From Anthonomus grandis grandis (taxonomy: Eukaryota > Arthropoda > Insecta > Coleoptera > Curculionidae): a stretch of 64,000 nucleotides of DNA. The translations under genes were made by a program, and so were the position numbers. Below the pieces are notes generated by a model that saw nothing but the letters and a program-made list of their open reading frames with translations, was not told where the DNA came from and did not search any database. The stretch spans positions 744,001-808,000 of the forward strand of contig NC_065550.1 of the NCBI RefSeq assembly GCF_022605725.1, written 5' to 3'. Of this stretch, positions 47,220-58,599 are shown one piece after another (positions within the stretch are counted from its first letter, which is position 1; each line of letters opens with the position of its first letter).

Positions 47220-47545
47220 ACGTCAACATCCAAAGAAATGGTGTTGTTTACAAAATTCCATGCTCTGATTGACAAGGTGTATATACATATATAGGTCAAG
47301 CAGGTCATTATTTAACAACTAGGATAACATAACACAAAAGAAATGTTAAACCTGAAATATTATTAGGGTCAAACAATAAAACAGCTATGGCAGAACATGC
47401 GGACGCAAGCATACACCAATTTAATTTTGAAGAGGTAAAGATCATCGACATTCGAAATAACCAAGTACAAGAAGAGATTAATCTCAGAAATGATAAACAT
47501 AAAAAAACATCAAAACAATGTAAACAAAAAATGAGATACTGACAA
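47220..47545 (+). pseudogene. GIY-YIG endonuclease relic of a Penelope-like element
   Basis: GVVYKIPCSD (GIY-like strand), YIGQAGHYLTTRI (YIG strand and helix), then KRNVKPEILLGSNNKTAMAE, HADASIHQFNFEEVKIID and a Lys/Asn-rich end. This is the order of PLE C-terminal endonucleases. Stops lie after CSD and after TTRIT. Confidence 0.75.
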
Positions 47546-47716
47546 CTTAAGCACATATTACGCAAATTTAATTAATCTAATAAATCCCAAAAATTAAATT
47601 TAAATACTCTTCAAATAACCCTTGTATAACCATTCAACAACATTTAAAAGGATGCTTAATAATAATAATAATAAACAAAATTTATTATTTTTCATGACAG
47701 ATTTTCAATAATAAAC

Positions 47717-49260
47717 AGGGTGATTCACAACTTATCCGAAAAATCTTAACCACATATGCGCTGTTACGAAGCAAGTTGATTTCTCAAAAAAAAATGTAAT
47801 AAAAGTCCTACAGAAATTAAGTTATAAACCTGAGTTTCAATAATAAATTGAAAAATAAACATATGTATTCTGCGTTCATCGTCGTGATATTAGAATACGC
47901 ATTAATAATTTATTGTAGCAAATGTACCAAACAACTGACGAAAACAAAATACCAGGAATTTTTGAAGGTTTAATCTCTATCGTGGGTCATCTGAATGAAG
48001 TACGGTCGATTTTTGTGAATTTATTTTGCGAGTTTAATTTTTAGTTATTTATTAATAAAAATGGCACGTGTACACTAATCAGGAGTTAGTGGACATTGTT
48101 TTAGCGTTCGGAGAAGCAAGGCAAAATTCGCTAGCGGCGTCTCGTTTGTATGCACACCGATTTCCGAATAGGTACATACCACATCACGAAACATTTAGTT
48201 TAATTTTTTTACGTGCACGTGCAACTGGAGATTTGCGCCCCAGACGTGGAGTAGATGGGGGTCAGGTTCGCCCACAACGCGTTTTATATGCCGAAAAAGA
48301 AATTTTGGATATTGTGAAAGAAAATCCAGGAATAAGCACAAGGAGGTTAGCCCAACAGGTTCCAGAAGTGTGGCGCATATTACATGAGGCCCAACTGTAC
48401 CCTTATCACGTCCAGAGAGTCCAGGCGTTGCTACGTACAGACTATCCCCTAAGAGTAACATTTTGTGAGTGGTTTTTGCAAGAAAATGCCCGAAATGCGC
48501 GTTTAACAGCTGATATTTTGGCCACCGATGAAGCTATTTTTACTCGTAATGGTATAACTAATCTTCATAATACTCACGTTTGGTCCTTTGAGAATCCTTA
48601 CGCAGTGGTTCAGACAAACTTCCAACATCGTTTTTCTTTACAACGTGTGGGCTAGTATTGCCAGATCGGATGGATGGTCACCAGTATTTGGAATTTCTTC
48701 GGAATGATTTGCCAGTCCTTCTTGAAAATCCGAATTTTTCCGAAGAATCCGAAAGAATCCTTCTTGAATGTCCGAGCACGGATGTGGTTTATGCACGATG
48801 GGGCACCTCCGCATTTTCGTTTAGAAGTTCGTGATTTTTTGAATCATGTACATCAGATACGCTGGATCGGAATAGGTGGACCAATTGCATGGCCTCCACG
48901 GTCTCCCGACCTAAATCTTCTGGACTTCTTTTTATGGGGACACTTGAAAAATGAGGTATACCTTACTTCAGTTCAGAATATTGAAGAATTGCGTGACCGA
49001 ATCACAGTGGTTGCCGATAATTTGAGACTTCAGGAACAGCAGGAAGGAGGTGTATTTGAATTAGTGCGCCAAAATTGGATTAAACGTGCCCAAGCTTGCA
49101 TTAGAGTCAATGGAAACAATTTTGAACAGCTTTTATAAGTAAGTGAACTGTTAAACTGTATTATTTTATTATCTCGATATCTGTAGGACTTTTATTACAT
49201 TTTTTTTGAGAAATCAACTTGTTTCGTAACAGCGCATATGTGGTTAAAATTTTTGGGATA
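47717..49260 (+). mobile_element. Mariner-type element I (~1.54 kb)
   Basis: Inverted repeats of about 110 bp: left CAGGGTGATTCACAACTTAT, right ATAAGTTGTGAAACAACCTG, sharing TAAGATTTTT/CATATGCGCTGTTACGAA. It is inserted at a TA-rich site of the LINE tail, with the duplication worn to AA and TG. It has the shortest terminal repeats of the group. Confidence 0.8.
48068..49138 (+). pseudogene. Mariner-like transposase I (D,D41D), small lesions
   Basis: Helix-turn-helix: YTNQELVDIVLAFGEARQNS, FPNRYIPHHETFSLIFLRAR, ISTRRLAQQVP. YPYHVQRVQALLRTDYPLRV leads to ILATDEAIFTRNGITNLHN (first Asp). Frame changes near 48655 and 48740. Then MWFMHDGAPPHFRLEVRDFL (second Asp), QIRWIGIGGPIAWPPRSPDL and NLLDFFLWGHL (third Asp), with 41 residues between the last two Asp. 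It ends VNGNNFEQLL. D,D41D spacing is known from rosa-type/VISITOR mariners. Confidence 0.8.
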
Positions 49261-49992
49261 AGTTGTGAAACAACCTGTGTACGGAAAATAGTAATAGAAC
49301 ATAAAAAAAGGCCATGTCAATGCAGCCTTCAGGCGATGCCAGAAACTGTTAAGGCCCTAGTAAATACCTATTTACTTAAATATATTACTTATCTTAGAAT
49401 ATTTATAACGATAACACCTTAAAAATTATAGCCCAGAGCTAAAATATTATTCATTATAGTTAAGTACATTGTTACTTACGCACAAACAGTGACATATTCC
49501 TCAACAACAAATACACCAAATACAATCTATGAAACCACTATGTTCTATTTGTCACAACTAAACAAAGAGATTTGATGTTTCTGTTATTAGTATATTTAAA
49601 TGTTCTCATTTAATTTGTAATATTTTAATTTTAACTATAACTCTCAAAATGTTTTTTTTTGTTAATCTCTGTGTTTTAAAGATACATTTAAACAATTAAG
49701 GTAGTCATTGAATAGTGTAAGATTTTAGTTTTAAAATACTTATTTAATTTATTTCTAATCTATTTTTAGTGTATTTTAATCGTTAATAATTAATTTTTTG
49801 ACCACTGTATAACATACTGTTTTAACTTGTCTATATGTTTTTTTTTCTGTTTTTTTTTTTTAATTTTATAGTGCCCCAAAGAAGGGCTAATATAGGCCAA
49901 AACGTTGGCAATTAAAGAAAAAAAAATTGAAAAGCTTGGATTTTATTTGACCATTTATCCAACTAAACCCTTAAAAATTTTACTGGGTCACT

Positions 49993-50540
49993 AAAACATC
50001 ACACAAAATTTCTTTTTACCGTAGTTAGATTTTGAAAATTCATGGATGCCCCTGATGCAAAACTGGTATCATCGGATTCAAAAAGGTTGTATTTACTTTC
50101 ATCAGAGAAAATTGGCTTGAACAAAAACTCAATTGCTCTTTTTCACACAGATGTTTGCCGGTTTTTTGTTAATTTACGGTTCCTTTAACCTAAAAAAAAA
50201 ACCCAATCCCCCTTAATCCCCTGAAAATCCCATTTCTCTGAAATTTAGTTGTTGCTGGGTAAATTCGTTATCCACTTCCGTATTTCAACTTCTCTAACAG
50301 CGAAATATTTCTTTTTAATTCTCTATGTTCTTTTTTTGAGTTGAAGAAAAAAAATGTTTCAAACTTTCTGAAACTGTTTCAATTCTTTAGAGCTATTTCA
50401 TTTTTACCGATATTGTGATATACTGTATTTAGTAGTATTCATAGGTCTGTATTAAAATAGCTTTTATAAGGGAGTATTATATGTATATAATATGTGGATG
50501 TATTATATGTATATTATACATGCACTATTTTAAAACTTAG
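49993..50540 (+). other. Calnexin intron 3' end
   Basis: AT-rich sequence with TATATAATATG runs near 50480-50520, ending TTAAAACTTAG, a modest acceptor. No insert recognised. Confidence 0.5.
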
Positions 50541-50735
50541 GGAGATGTAAAACCAGAGGCTGAGAAAAAAAAGACTGACGAACCAACCAAAGATGAAGAA
50601 GAGCCTCTCGCTAAGGCCACCATTAGTGAATTACACGATGATGAAGTGGAAGAAGAGACGCCGGAAAATGAGGAAGTCGACGTAGAGAAGAATTCTGACC
50701 CCGATTCAGAAGAAGATAATGAAGCAGTAGAGAAC
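50541..50735 (+). CDS. Cnx: Calnexin exon, acidic cytosolic tail
   Basis: 65 codons between AAAACTTAG and GTTAGT, phase 0. They encode GDVKPEAEKKKTDEPTKDEE, EPLAKATISELHDDEVEEE and TPENEEVDVEKNSDPDSEED, ending NEAVEN. The very acidic, Lys-spotted composition is typical of the calnexin cytosolic tail, which in other animals is phosphorylated at Ser residues and contacts ribosomes. DSEED and NSDPDSEE are casein-kinase-2-like contexts (inference). The donor GTTAGT is slightly off consensus. Confidence 0.9.
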
Positions 50736-50820
50736 GTTAGTACCAGTTTTTATATATTTTTTAACTTTCGTATTTGGTTAATTTTGGTAAATCGTCAAGT
50801 CAAGAATAGCTTAATAATTA

Positions 50821-52655
50821 TACAGTGTGGTGACTTTAACTGGAATAAATTCAGTTAAAACTAATAAAATTTTATCTCGCAAAATTCCTGAGACCCGTCG
50901 ATTTTTGTTTATTTTTTGTCACATTTCAAGATAGTTTTTGTATTTTTTCACCTACAGGGGGGGTCCAAATTAATCCAAACTTTTTTTTTTCAAATGGAAA
51001 GCCACTTTTTTTAAACTCTCATTGAAAAGAGCCCTTTTTCCTGATTAAATTGCCGTACTTACTTTTGTGATTATCTAAAGGAGAAATACGAAAAAAAAAC
51101 ATTAAATTATTAAAAGTTGCGTTTAATGTATAAGATGCTTAAAATGAGCACCATTTACTCGTTGGCAAAGCCCAAGACGATAATAAAATTCGTTTCTGAC
51201 ATTTTCTAACACTTCTGGAGATATTTGTCGGATTTCTTGCCTAATACGTTCTTTGAGTTCGTCTAGGTTTCCTGGTTTGCTCATATAAATTTGACTTTTC
51301 AAATGTCCCCACAGAAAAAAATCAAGTGGGGTGAGATCGGGAGAACGTGCCGGCCACTCGATTGCATCCCTTCTACCAATCCATCTGTTTGGAAAATTGT
51401 CATCTAAATACTGGCGTACATTACGGGCATAATGTGGGGGAGCACCATCTTGTTGCATCCAGATTCTTTCATCATACAAATCTGGATCGAACTAACTCGG
51501 ATATAAGGCACGTAATACTGGAACTAGTTCATGTTCAAGAAATTCTAAATATCTTTCCCCAGTTAAAGTATCATTGAAGAATATGGGCCCTATAACTTGC
51601 CTGCCAATTATGCCAGCCCAAACATTAGTTTTCTGGGGATATTGTGTATTAGTTTCCCTTACCCAGTGTGGGTTTTCGTCAGACCAGTAGCGACAGTTCT
51701 GCTTATTAACATGGCCATTTAGGGTGAATGTAGCCTCATCAGAAAAAAGGATCCACTCCGAAGACATGCGATTTTCGTCAATGGCGTTCATCATTAATTC
51801 ACAGAATTGAACTCTGCGATCTGGATCGTCTTCCAATAACTCCTGAACGGGTTGCATTTTATAAGGTCGTTTGTTTGCACTTTTTAAAATTTTTAGCACA
51901 GATTTATGATGAATAGAGTTTTCGCGAGCTACTCTTCTGGCTGCAGTTACCGGATTTTCTTCCATCGCTAACAATACATTTAATTGGGTGTTTTCATCGA
52001 TTTTAGAAGACTTTTGTCTTGAAACATCCCTCACGTGCCCAACTTCTCGAAATCTGCTTTCGATTTTACAAACCGTACTTTGGTTAATAGGTGGCAAATC
52101 TGGATACTTCTGCCTGAATAAGTGGACAACCTCTAGCTGAGTACGACTTCTGTCCCCATAACCAATCATCATTAAGATTTCAATCTTGTGGGATTCAGAT
52201 AAATAAGGCATTTTTTCAATACAAGTCAACTTATTTAACAACTGGTTGAAATTCACTTTAACAGTGACACTACAACAATGTCAGGAAATGTCTCGATACC
52301 AATAAAATAAACAAAAACGCCAAAAATTTACCAACACAAAATATTTCGAGACTTTTAATAATTTAATGGTTTTTATTTTTTTTTTCGTATTTCTCCTTTA
52401 GATAATCACAAAAGTAAATAGGGCAATTTAATCAGGAAAAAGGGCTCTTTTCAATGAGAGTTTAAAAAAAGTACCATTCCATTTGAAAAAAAAAGTTTGG
52501 GTTAATTTGGACTCCCCCTGTAGTTGAAAAAATACAAAAACTATCTTGAAATGTGAAAAAAAAATAAACAAAAATCGATGGGTCTCAGGAATTTTGCGAG
52601 ATAAAATTTTATTAGTTTTAACTGAATTTATTCCAGTTAAAGTCACCACACTATA
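50821..52655 (-). mobile_element. Mariner-type element E with ~310-bp inverted repeats
   Basis: Left TACAGTGTGGTGACTTTAAC and right GTTAAAGTCACCACACTATA. The repeats extend to about 51130 and 52340. A second tip-like motif TACAGGGGGGGTCC lies 132 bp in, mirrored as GGACTCCCCCTGTA on the right. TA flanks are plausible but sit in AT repeats. Transposase on the minus strand. Confidence 0.85.
51123..52211 (-). pseudogene. Mariner-like transposase E (D,D41D), one in-frame stop
   Basis: I start at MPYLSESHKIEI because element F begins at the matching place. Helix-turn-helix: IEILMMIGYGDRSRTQLEVV and PPINQSTVCKIESRFREVGH; a second helix set follows near ARRVARENSIHHKSVLKIL. ILFSDEATFTLNGHVNKQNC (first Asp), WAGIIGRQVIGPIFF, ERYLEFLEHELVPVL, a single TAG near 51494, then WMQQDGAPPHYARNVRQYL (second Asp) and RSPDLTPLDFFLWGHLKS (third Asp); 41 residues lie between the last two. 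It ends VNGAHFKHLIH. Apart from the stop, this is the least damaged mariner-type gene here. Confidence 0.88.
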
Positions 52656-52681
52656 TATAAAATTCTAATATTATATATATA

Positions 52682-54449
52682 TACAGTGCATCCCAAAAGT
52701 TATGTCTAAATTCATTTAAAATTCAGGGGTATGTTCGAAAAAAAAACGCTCGGACCCGTCGATTTTTATTTCAAGTTGCGCATTTTTGTACGTGAAGTTT
52801 GTATATACAGGGTTGGTCAAAAATAAATTACGACCATCAACTTCATTTTTTCAAATGAAAGCACCTTTTTTTAATTTCATCTTTGAATTTCGCGTGGAAT
52901 TCTACGTATGTTTCATGCATCATATCCTCTACCTAAGTCAACAGTTATCGAAAAAAAGACGATTCATGTAGCAAATAAAAAAAGAACAAAAATTAAGTTA
53001 AATGTTCAGAATGGTTGCCATTCACGGCTTGACAATATCCAAGGCGATCAATAAAGTCTCGTTGCACATTTTCAATAATTTTCGGAATTATAACGCACTT
53101 CTCTGCGAATTCTCTCTTTCAAGTCGTCTAGATTATTTGGCCTATTAACAAATACCTTCGACTTGAGGTATCCCCACAAAAAAAAGTCCATTGGTGTTAG
53201 GTCAGGCGATCTAGCAGGCCATTCGATGTGTCCTCTCCTTCCTATCTACCGATTGGGAAAGGTTTCATCCAAAAATATACGCACAGTGGCAGCATAGTGC
53301 GAAGGAGCGCCATCTTGCAGGAAAATTAGTTCTTCGTCAGGATAGTCTGGGTCCAATGGATTTGGAAATAAAGCTAGTAATGCTGGAACTAATTCAAATT
53401 GATACTGGGTGTTTACCTCCATCATCCAATGCGGATTTTCTGTTGCCCAATATCGACAATTTTGTCTGTTTACACTACCATTCAAACAGAACGTGGCTTC
53501 ATCGGAAAACATAATATTTGTTAGTAAATTATTATTTAGATTGCACATGTTTTGTAAGCGTTCACAAAACTCATTTCGCCTATCGAAATCGTCATCAACT
53601 AACTCTTGCACAGGAATAACTTTGTAGGGGTGATATTTGTGCTTTTTAACTATTCGGTGAACTATAGACATCGCCATGTGTAAATTTGCCCCAATCTGTG
53701 ACAGAGGAGTGCATGGATTTTCTTCCAAAGAAAGCAAAACGTCAAGTTGTTCATTTTCATCTCGAGCAGGACGACCAGATTTCGGCAGATCTCTAACATG
53801 ACAGAATTCTCTAAATTTGGCCTCTATTCTATTCACCACCTTTTGACATATCGGAGGACGATCAGGATGGATTTCATTGAATAATTCAGCAGCTTCTCTT
53901 TGAGCACGTGTCCTATCACCAAACCCAACCATGCACAGAATTTCTATTTTTTCTCGTTCCGTTAACTTTACCATTGTGAAAACCGCAACTTTGCTCGTAC
54001 ACTTCACACTTGACAATATCTGTTTGGCGTACAACTGTCATACAGTTTCTATGAAAATACACGGTCACCAGCCAACAATAAAAAAACACGAATGAATGAA
54101 ATTTTGCTCTGTATAAAAATTCTCAGAGATAAGGTGACCCGTAAGGTGAACTTCAATAATAATGTTTAGTCGTCTTTTTCGATAACTGTTGATTTTAGGT
54201 ATAGGACATGATGAATGAAACACGTAGAATTCCACGCGAAATTCAACAATGAAATAAAAAAGGCGCTTTTATTTGAAAAAAATTAAGTTGATAGTCGTAA
54301 TTTTTTTTTGAGTGGTTACTGTATATACAAACTTCACGTACAATAATACGCAACTTGAAATGAAAATCGACGGGTCCGACCTTTCTATTTTCGAACACAT
54401 CCCTGAATTTTAAATGAATTTAGACATAACTTTTGGGATGCACTGAATA
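52682..54449 (-). mobile_element. Mariner-type element F with ~290-bp inverted repeats
   Basis: Left TACAGTGCATCCCAAAAGTT, right AACTTTTGGGATGCACTGAA. The repeats reach about 52976 and 54170. An inner tip-like motif TACAGGGTTGGTC lies 124 bp in; the right mirror is worn (ACTGTA near 54320). It lies directly beside element E. Confidence 0.85.
52993..53974 (-). pseudogene. Mariner-like transposase F, internal deletion and frameshift
   Basis: Starts MVKLTEREKIEILCMVGFGD; helix-turn-helix through RIEAKFREFCHVRDLPKSGR, then KYHPYKVIPVQELVDDDF. IMFSDEATFCLNGSVNRQNC (first Asp). ENPHWMMEVNTQYQ is joined directly to FELVPALLALF, so the stretch matching NVWAGI...RYLEFLEH of element E is deleted. IFLQDGAPSHYAATV (second Asp), stop after ETFPNR, IEWPARSPDLTPMDFFLWGY (third Asp), shift near 53095, end AVNGNHSEHLT. 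Close relative of E. Confidence 0.85.
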
Positions 54450-55399
54450 TAAAATTATATATATAAGCTTCTCAGAAATCTCCGGTTGCCTTAGGAAATA
54501 ATTAAAGAAGCCGGATTTTTTTCTTGGTGTTATTGAAAGAACCACTTTTCGTTCAAAAACAAAATTTTATCTTTAAAAATAATCAAACTACCCTGGAATG
54601 AGAACGAACATCGAACACAAAATACCAGTGCGTCGGTATAAAAAAAAAGGGGGTTAACATTTTCTAACCTCTTAAAATTGTTTTGGGACGTGATAGAGCA
54701 TGTCTGGAAAATATTTTATTCACCCTGAATTTAATAAATATTCAGGGTGCTTCAAAAAAGTTTAGCGATATAAACGGAATTTTCTTTAAATGGAGTGCCA
54801 TTCTTTTTATAAAATTTTTGGAACCGCCTTAGGCTACTTAGTATATGCGCTAAATGTGGCTACTTTGTCATGCGCAGTTTAACTGCAATATCTTGACACC
54901 GGAAATGTTAATTTAATGTCAATATTAGGATAAATTCGGATTGTTGAAGAATCTAGAATTACTTTGACTTAAATGGTTTATTTCTGTCATATACAGGGTG
55001 TTCGTAGTTATCATTCAAATTTTACCAATTTTAAATAAAATACCTTGTATATTTTTTATTCATTAAATAAAGAATTTATAAATGATTTTTTTTTTATGTA
55101 AACATATTAGCTATCTATAGTCGTTTTAAAAATATTCACGATAATTATCTGTAGATTTAAATTTTTTAAATAAAAAGCTGGAAATCTGCATTCTAAACAA
55201 AATTGGTATTTTAATAGTAGTTTTTTTTGCCAAGCAAAATATTTCAACGGGGTTTTAAATACAAATTTTTAACATATTTTTGTGTCATTTTTGATGACGA
55301 CCATTTTTTTGTATGTTTATTATTAACTAAGTATTCAGTTAGTTGTTTTAACTTTGTTTCTAAAGGAAGTTTTGTCCAAAAGACTTAAATTGCAAATAA

Positions 55400-55745
55400 A
55401 ATGCATTTTAGCAAGGACGAACTTGTTGACATGATATTTGTGTTGGTGAATGTTAAAAGAATTGCCGTTTAGCCTCTCGAATGTATGGGACGCGTGATTC
55501 GTTGAGACATGGAATGTTTGTAACCCAAAGGTAGAAAGAATGAGGCCCGTTACTAATCTCTACTGTCCTCATACTACTGTACTGTACACTATCCTCTGAT
55601 GACCTCTTTACAGATGAGGCAACACTTCATAAAATTGGATTAGTAAATAGACATAGCTTTCGCCATTGTTCATATAAAAAAACCCCATTTCATGCGGCAG
55701 ATCGATTACCAACATAGCTGATCAAATATGTATAAATGTGTGGGG
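55400..55745 (+). pseudogene. Mariner-like transposase G, remnant
   Basis: MHFSKDELVDMIFVLVNVKR resembles the first helix of the helix-turn-helix. After a deletion FTDEATLHKIGLVNRHSF covers the first catalytic Asp, with HAADRLPT following. The rest is lost where later inserts begin. Confidence 0.6.
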
Positions 55746-56050
55746 GCAATTATTGGAAGTGTTCATTTAAAATAAAATACACACTAAAAGTATTCATTTA
55801 AAATACCAAAGTTTTGCGTAAATAAAATATTCATTATTTCTAGACATTTTCGCTAACTATTTACTTACACATTAACCGATTTCATTTTTTTTTTGGTACC
55901 GTTGAATAGAGAATTTTACGCTGCTTACTATGATGTATCACACGATGGGGGTTCCCATTTGAGATATTAAAGTGAGGTTAGCTGGAGGTGAGGAGGTGAT
56001 TGACAGAACTTCAGTAAATGCATAATTAAACCCCCTGTATATCTAATTTG

Positions 56051-56054
56051 ACGT

Positions 56055-56092
<38 letters not shown>
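56051..56092. repeat. Poly(T) tract of ~42 bases
   Basis: Uninterrupted T run, that is poly(A) on the minus strand, about 80 bp downstream of the minus-strand PLE gene. It could be a retroposition tail or slippage product; length may be unreliable in an assembly. Confidence 0.8.
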
Positions 56093-56096
<4 letters not shown>

Positions 56097-56171
56097 AAGT
56101 TATTAAAGGTAGATCGTTTTGAAATGAAAGCACTGCATAATTGACTATGAGGCATTGGACCTTTATCCCTA

Positions 56172-57506
56172 TTAAGAATGTTTTTTTTGATTTTTGAATA
56201 TTGCTAAACTTTCGTATGCATCTAATTTTCTATTGTTATTAATTGATTTAAATAATTTTAATTTGTCTATCCCTACAAAGTGACCAGTATTTAAAACATG
56301 TTCAGCCACACTTGACTTTTCAACTCTTCCATATTTCATATGAGCTACATGTTCTTTAAATCTGACATTAATTGATCTTCTTGTTTGTCCTATGTACTTT
56401 TTATCACAATCGTTGCAATTAATCTCATAGATCCCAGACTTCATTGCTCTTTATTTTATTTTTTGGGTTTCCTAAAAGTTTTCGTAACTTGGCCGAACTT
56501 TGATAGACCATTCTTAGACCTAAGTCTTTGAAAACTCTATCAAAGCCTCTCGTCAAATTAGGATCGTTTGGTATTGCAACAAAAGTTTGCTTATTTTCAT
56601 CTTTTTGGAATGTGGTAGAGTTTTTAAGATTAACCTTAAACCTATGTCTTCTAATCAGCTTATCAGTAATCTTATCGTCATAGCCATTGACCCTAGCAAT
56701 TGTTGCTTTTTCTTTATTAAATCTGCTATTACTTAGAGAAAATGAGACCAAACGATGTACCAAGAAATGCATGCTAGCCATTTTATGTTTAAAACAATGG
56801 TTAGAGTCACTAGTTATGTATCTAAAAGTATTTGTTTCTTTTCTATAAATATCAAATTCTAACTTATTATTATTCTTGATGACAAGTGTATCTAAGACTG
56901 GAAGTTGGTTATTTGTTTCTTGTTCGAAGGTAAATTTAATAGACGGAAAACAGTTATTAAGTTGTTCTACAAAATTTTTGATCAATCAATATTGCATTTG
57001 CTTTTGTCGAACACAGCAAACACATCATCAACATATCTTGAAGTTGGAAGTAATGGAATGTATATTTTCCATTTAACTCAAAACGGTTCATAAAGAGCTC
57101 TGCTAGGAAGAGAGAGAGGCAATTACCCATGGCTGTACCTTCCAGTTGTTCATAGTATGAGTTGTTGTATTGAAAAATATTTTGTGACATACAAAGTTTT
57201 GTTAATTTAATAATTTCTTGGATATTTTTGAAACTATTACTTTCCAGAAGTTCAATCAGATATTCTAAAGTTTCTGGTATAGGAATGCTTGGGAACAAAG
57301 AAGTTACATCAAAATAAACAATAATTTCATTTTCACTTAGAATTAAATCGTTGACTTTTGAAATAAACTCTTCGCTGTTTTTGTCTGAAAAACATTCATA
57401 AGGTAATTTTAATGTCTCTTTACTAAAAACTTTGAAATGTTGTAAGTTGAAGATCCTATAATGGAGACAATTGGTCTCATTTTATTGCCAGGTATTAATC
57501 TTCTCC
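56172..57506 (-). pseudogene. Penelope-like element RT and GIY-YIG endonuclease, 5'-truncated
   Basis: On the minus strand from 57506: RRLIPGNKMRPIVSIIGSST, then IVYFDVTSLFPSIPIPETLE (RT motif A, catalytic Asp), EQLEGTAMGNCLSLFLAELF (RT core block), a worn YVDD box near 57030, and NNQLPVLDTLVIKNNN. FRYITSDSNHCFKHKMASMH and LIRRHRFKVNL follow. The C-terminal endonuclease has GIYEINCNDCDKKYIGQT and RRSINVRFKEHVAHM, ending KNQKKHS near 56172. Two or three frameshifts (about 57060, 56985, 56430). PLE RTs are related to telomerase; the GIY-YIG domain nicks target DNA. Confidence 0.85.
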
Positions 57507-57548
57507 CGAAGATGCCAACATCGTTAGCGAAACACGTATCGAGAGTAA
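57505..57548 (+). ncRNA. Degenerate hammerhead in an inverted PLE repeat fragment
   Basis: CCCGAAGA, TGCCAAC-ATC-GTTAGC, GAAA, CACGTA, TC: fits a PLE hammerhead except that the expected CTGAAGA has lost its second base (T to C). It is in opposite orientation to the RT gene it abuts, as in PLE copies with an inverted partial terminal repeat at the 5' end. Confidence 0.45.
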
Positions 57549-57734
57549 AAATAAAGAGTTTTGGTTAGTGGTAAAACTGTCTCGTAATTTGAGCATCACA
57601 CCAAAGGTTCCAACCATCGGACTATCTAATTTTCTATTAAAAAAATAAAGTAAAAAACTCAGGATCTCATTAAACATATAATTTCTTAAAATAATATTTA
57701 TATAATATTAATATAATATAATATTTTATATAAT

Positions 57735-57792
57735 TTCTTAAAAAGTTACACGTGTTTCGCTTCTATCGGAACATCATCAGGTTTAAAAGCAA
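57735..57792 (-). ncRNA. Hammerhead ribozyme of a second PLE
   Basis: Minus-strand order: CTGATGA (57780-57774), stem II TGTTCCGATAGAAGC (with a bulge), GAAA (57758-57755), CACGTG, TA. Stem I would rest on A/U pairs (UUUAAA with UUUUAA) and is weak. It lies downstream of the PLE relic at 58160-58560 on the same strand. Confidence 0.6.
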
Positions 57793-57954
57793 ATAAAAAT
57801 AGTATAAAAAGAACGCTTATAAAATATGCTTTTTACCTAGACATACACCTACACAGATCACATTTCAACTAGCAACAAATCTAAAGTTAGGTTAGGTTAA
57901 TTCACTTTAGATTGAAATAAACAAATAAAAAAGTAAAAACGTAAAATGTCATAA

Positions 57955-58035
57955 GTGGGGAACGATTCAGGGACCTTAGGATTCACAGGCGGGCGTTTAA
58001 CCCTTTGGCCACCAAGTCACACGACAAACCATGAA
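57955..58035 (-). repeat. tRNA-derived SINE-like head
   Basis: On the minus strand TGACTTGGTGGCCAAAGGG resembles a tRNA D-arm/A box, CGCCCGCCTGTGAATCC an anticodon region and AAGGTCCCTGAATCGTTCCC a worn T-arm/B box. Length and order match a tRNA, but the arms do not pair well, so this is a SINE head or relic and not a working tRNA. Confidence 0.45.
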
Positions 58036-58159
58036 AATAATTCTAACTATATCAATAATGTTTATAATATTTTATTTTAACGATAAAGATTTAAAAGAAA
58101 AAGACTTAAATTTAAACAGAGAGGTTGTTATAGATGAGCTGAGATTTCAAAGGTGAAAA

Positions 58160-58560
58160 TGTCATTAATACACACAAGGATGGGCCTTTTCTTAGCGTTA
58201 GTAATTTCCATTGTTTCTAACAGGTCCAGTTTTTTGCCTTTTGACATTTGTGTAAAATATCTGCCCCTTTGTTAAAGAAAAACCATGTGAGGGAGCCAAT
58301 AAATGATTTGCAAACGCCGATTTAGTTTCGATAATGTCAGGATCCCTCTACTTGTCCACCAACGCCGTGTGTTCATTAATTCTGGTGGAAATTTTACGCT
58401 CCAATTGCCCTATGTAAATGGCATTACAGTCATTACATTTTAAATAATATACCCCTGATTTTGAAAAGAAGTCAGCCTTATCTGTCACACTAACTAAATG
58501 TCTTTTTAAATTGTTTGTTGCTTTGAACGCAATGTGAGATTTGAAAACTTAAAAAACTTT
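58160..58560 (-). pseudogene. Second Penelope-like element, GIY-YIG end
   Basis: Minus-strand text: HIAFKATNNLKRHLVSVTDK, ADFFSKSGVYYLKCNDCNAI, YIGQLERKISTRINEHTALV, a stop, then ETKSAFANHLLAPSHGFS and KGQIFYTNVKRQKTGP. GVYYLKCNDCNAIYIGQ is the GIY-YIG core. Its sequence differs from the 56172 element, so it is another PLE family. The RT part is absent here. Confidence 0.8.
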
Positions 58561-58599
58561 GCAGGCTGATAAAGAAATATGACCAAAAAAGGATATTGA

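Larger units (their letters stand above)
47652..49435 (-). mobile_element. LINE 3' end ((TTA)n family), split by element I
   Basis: The minus-strand text of 49435-49262 plus 47715-47652 matches the 3' UTR and TTA tail of the LINE ending at 30850 (for example AAGGCTGCATTGA and TGTTCTATTACTATTTTCCG). Element I sits between ...AATAATA and TACGG. It contains no protein region. Confidence 0.8.
46826..49992 (+). mobile_element. Penelope-like element with inverted terminal repeats, nested inserts
   Basis: The left 46838-47110 and the complement of 49655-49985 match, including GGTTTAGTTGGATAAATGGT. Both carry worn hammerhead cores: minus CTGAAGA...GGCCTAATACAGGCC near 46896-46873, and plus AAAGAAGGGC...GGCCAAAACG near 49875-49910. 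A GIY-YIG domain relic is at 47220-47545; the RT is missing. A LINE 3' end and a mariner-type element are inserted inside. Confidence 0.7.

Noticed and set aside
57886..57902. GTTAGGTTAGGTTAA as telomere-type (TTAGG)n
   Set aside because: Only two to three units inside a transposon-rich region; chance or relic, no array.
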